The position numbers and the translations under genes were made by a program. 64,000 nt of DNA from Cerina litoralis. GTDB taxonomy: Bacteria > Bacteroidota > Bacteroidia > Flavobacteriales > Flavobacteriaceae. The notes beneath the pieces are model-generated. The model ran no database searches and had not been told where the DNA came from. It saw only the letters and a program-made list of their open reading frames with translations. Every line of letters starts with the position of its first letter. The stretch's first letter is position 1. Positions 62,182 to 64,000 of this stretch are shown piece by piece. The DNA is taken from positions 62,001 through 126,000 of the forward strand of contig JAIRBC010000013.1 of NCBI GenBank assembly GCA_022008415.1, written 5' to 3'.

Positions 62182-62631
62182 ATGAAAGGAACTTTAGATT
62201 TTTTGGTCAGGAAATGGAATATGGGCCATGATACCGGTCTGTTGATCTTTAGATTGGTCCTTGGCATTGTTTTGATCTATGGCCACGGCTTTAAAAAAAT
62301 GTCCGTTATTCTTAGCGGGCAGGAAATCCAGTTTTTGGACCCCATAGGTATTGGAGCAAGCACTTCCTTTTACCTTGCAGCTTTTGCGGAAGGGATTTGT
62401 TCCATTCTGTTGATTTTGGGCTTGTTTTCCAGGATAGCCACATTAATTTTGTCCATGAATTTTCTGGTCATCGTTATCTTTCATGCCTTTATGGTTGGCG
62501 ATGGTTTTGCTATTTTAGAATTGCGCTTCTTGTACCTGTTTTCTTTTATAGCCTTAACGCTTACCGGACCTGGAAAGTGGTCGCTGGACTATATTTTGTT
62601 CCAAGGAAACAATAAATTAGATAAAACCTGA
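62182..62631 (+). CDS. DoxX family membrane protein
   Basis: The 149-residue protein has four hydrophobic helices with the DoxX pattern: TGLLIFRLVLGIVLIYGHGFKKM, STSFYLAAFAEGICSILLILGLFSRIA, ILSMNFLVIVIFHAFMVGDG, and the FLYLFSFIALTLTGPGKWSLD signature with GPGK. Members take part in membrane redox or sulfur metabolism. It precedes the pirin gene by 10 bases and forms a unit with it and the dioxygenase gene. Confidence 0.88.
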   Translation: MKGTLDFLVRKWNMGHDTGLLIFRLVLGIVLIYGHGFKKMSVILSGQEIQFLDPIGIGASTSFYLAAFAEGICSILLILGLFSRIATLILSMNFLVIVIFHAFMVGDGFAILELRFLYLFSFIALTLTGPGKWSLDYILFQGNNKLDKT

Positions 62632-62641
62632 AAAGAACAGT

Positions 62642-63562
62642 ATGCCAGAACTTATAATACAAGCTCGCGAAGCGGCGGTTAGTGCCCATTTAAGCGTTAA
62701 GCGAATCCTGCCTTTTCGGCGGAAAAGAATGGTGGGTCCTTTTATTTTTATGGATCACGCAGGACCGATGGGTAGTTTCCCGTCCGAATTAACCTCAATG
62801 GACGTGTTGCCGCATCCACATATTGGGCTGTCTACGATAACCTACCTGTTCAGTGGTAACGTAACCCACCGCGACAGCCTGGGGGTAGAGCAAATTATCC
62901 GTCCGGGAGAAGTAAACTGGATGACCGCTGGAAAGGGTATTTCCCATTCCGAGCGTTTCGAAGACCCTGATCTTTTGCAAAAAGGCGGCCTGGAAATGTT
63001 GCAGACCTGGGTGGCCCTGCCCAAGTCTGTCGAAGAAAACGATCCCACTTTTGAGAATTATAAACCCGATCAACTACCGATATATACAGACAAAGGCATC
63101 TGGATGCGTTTAATAGCCGGCAATGCCTACGGATTGAAGAATGATGTGGCCGTCCATTCCCCACTGTTTTACTTGCACTTAAAATTGGAAGCCGGTGCAA
63201 AGATAGACTTGCCTACCGAGCATTCCGAAAGAGCTATTTATATCGCAAGTGGAAATTTGGAACTATTGGGGAGAACCTATTCCAATGGCCAAATGATCGT
63301 CTTTTCAAAGAGCGAAGAGGCAACCGTACTGGCCAAAACAAATGCCGAATTTATGATTTTGGGCGGCGAGCCCCTGGGTGAACGATTTATTTGGTGGAAT
63401 TTCGTTTCTTCGAGCAAAGAACGCATCGAACAAGCCAAAAACGATTGGCAGACCGGGAAAATTATCTTGCCACCCAACGATGACAAGGAATTTATTCCGC
63501 TTCCCAAAAGCCGGTCGAATCCGGCGAGCAGTGATGTGCCGCCCCCGGAGCCACTTTCCTGA
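62642..63562 (+). CDS. Pirin family protein
   Basis: The 306-residue bicupin has the pirin metal residues in MVGPFIFMDHAGPMG, LPHPHIGLSTITYLFSGNVTHRDSLG and GEVNWMTAGKGISHSERFEDP. The second cupin (ERAIYIASGNLELLGRTYSNGQMIVF) follows. Pirins are cytoplasmic metal-binding proteins, and some act as quercetinases. The gene overlaps no others and is followed after 114 bases by the dioxygenase gene. Confidence 0.93.
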   Translation: MPELIIQAREAAVSAHLSVKRILPFRRKRMVGPFIFMDHAGPMGSFPSELTSMDVLPHPHIGLSTITYLFSGNVTHRDSLGVEQIIRPGEVNWMTAGKGISHSERFEDPDLLQKGGLEMLQTWVALPKSVEENDPTFENYKPDQLPIYTDKGIWMRLIAGNAYGLKNDVAVHSPLFYLHLKLEAGAKIDLPTEHSERAIYIASGNLELLGRTYSNGQMIVFSKSEEATVLAKTNAEFMILGGEPLGERFIWWNFVSSSKERIEQAKNDWQTGKIILPPNDDKEFIPLPKSRSNPASSDVPPPEPLS

Positions 63563-63676
63563 AATTCATTAATTTGGAACAGTGAATGATTATATTGCGT
63601 TGTTCTTGTGAGTACTTCGCTCAAAAGGAAGCCGACATTGAAATTCAATTTATAATCGAAAATTAACAAGAAAATT

Positions 63677-64000
63677 ATGAATAAAATATTAGGACTGCAT
63701 CACATCACCGCCATTGCGGGTGATGCTCAGCGCAATTATGATTTTTATACCAAAACCCTCGGGTTTCGATTGGTTAAAAAGACCGTTAATTTTGACGATC
63801 TCCAGACCTACCATTTCTACTTTGGAAACGATGTAGGCGCTCCTGGAACCCTACTTACCTTCTTTCCCTGGGCAAATGTAAGGCAAGGAAAGAACGGTGC
63901 CGGAATGGCTACGGAGATAGGCTATTCCGTACCGAGAGGAAGTTTGGATTTCTGGAAATCCCGTTTTGAAAAAAACAATACTCCCCACGATATCATCAAT
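63677..64000 (+). CDS. VOC-family ring-cleaving dioxygenase (3' end missing)
   Basis: The reading frame begins with ATG at 63677 and stays open to the window edge (108 codons). It starts MNKILGLHHITAIAGDAQRN, typical of VOC ring-cleaving dioxygenases (LinE/PcpA or glyoxalase-like), with the first metal His in LHHITAI. It then continues YDFYTKTLGFRLVKKTVNFDD and PGTLLTFFPWANVRQGKNG. The gene continues beyond the window. With DoxX and pirin it forms a likely aromatic- or quinone-stress unit. Confidence 0.9.
   Translation, partial: MNKILGLHHITAIAGDAQRNYDFYTKTLGFRLVKKTVNFDDLQTYHFYFGNDVGAPGTLLTFFPWANVRQGKNGAGMATEIGYSVPRGSLDFWKSRFEKNNTPHDIIN

Noticed and set aside
1..64000. tRNA, rRNA, CRISPR arrays, insertion sequences and prophage
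   Set aside because: None was recognised by reading: no regularly spaced repeats, no transposase or phage genes and no tRNA-like cloverleaf. A covariance-model search would be needed to exclude small RNA genes.

Overview
The window comes from a member of the Bacteroidota, almost certainly a marine Flavobacteriaceae of the Maribacter/Arenibacter/Zobellia type (the genus is an inference). The evidence is a SusC/SusD pair, PorT and PorP/SprF type IX secretion genes, a TamL lipoprotein, many short lipobox signal peptides, few recognisable Shine-Dalgarno sequences, and promoters with the Bacteroidota -7 element TAnnTTTG. No rRNA, tRNA, CRISPR array, prophage or insertion sequence was recognised.

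Region 1 (1-16354) is mixed chromosomal content. It opens with the 3' part of a cholesterol-dependent-cytolysin-family pore-forming protein, then mutS2 without its Smr nuclease, a DUF6340-like lipoprotein, a Cu/Zn superoxide dismutase lipoprotein, a YceI lipoprotein, and a minus-strand run of otsAB, M1 peptidase, YdeI-like protein and hydrolase-OsmC fusion. A GH15 enzyme is divergent from the fused trehalose synthase/phosphatase. A histidine phosphatase lipoprotein and a PorP/SprF-SPOR protein follow.

Region 2 (16584-29178) is core genome: rpoD, pnp, rpsO, accD, fbaA, tamL, a SpoU-type RNA methyltransferase, porT and ubiE. Several terminators are clear, and a motif GTTTAAACRAGTTCAWT recurs in the leaders of otsAB, pnp and fbaA.

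Region 3 (29358-48148) is the most interesting part, a self-contained sialic-acid (sialoglycan) utilisation locus. On the plus strand are a GH20 hexosaminidase, N-acetylneuraminate lyase, and the SusC/SusD outer-membrane importer. A GntR/FadR-type regulator lies on the minus strand. A second plus-strand operon holds an AGE-type 2-epimerase, exo-sialidase, second GH20, a Kelch mutarotase fused to a sodium:solute symporter, and an SGNH esterase. Three promoters (lyase, SusC, epimerase) each carry a perfect 13-bp palindrome TATGT-N3-ACATA at the same place relative to the -7 element, very probably the operator of the GntR protein. In the proposed flow, the sialidase and GH20 enzymes trim glycans, the esterase removes O-acetyl groups, SusCD imports, the mutarotase domain supplies the anomer taken up by the symporter, the lyase yields ManNAc, and the epimerase yields GlcNAc.

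Region 4 (48664-64000) is stress and central metabolism: aconitase, a Cys-less ArsC/Spx-like protein, catalase, two UspA proteins, a decayed second copy of the catalase 3' end, an SDR, HdeD, an FMN reductase, a second YceI protein, an NTF2-like protein, a divergent HxlR regulator and DsbA-like pair flanking a large palindrome, a cupin, an HPF/RaiA-like protein, and DoxX, pirin and a ring-cleaving dioxygenase that runs off the end of the window.
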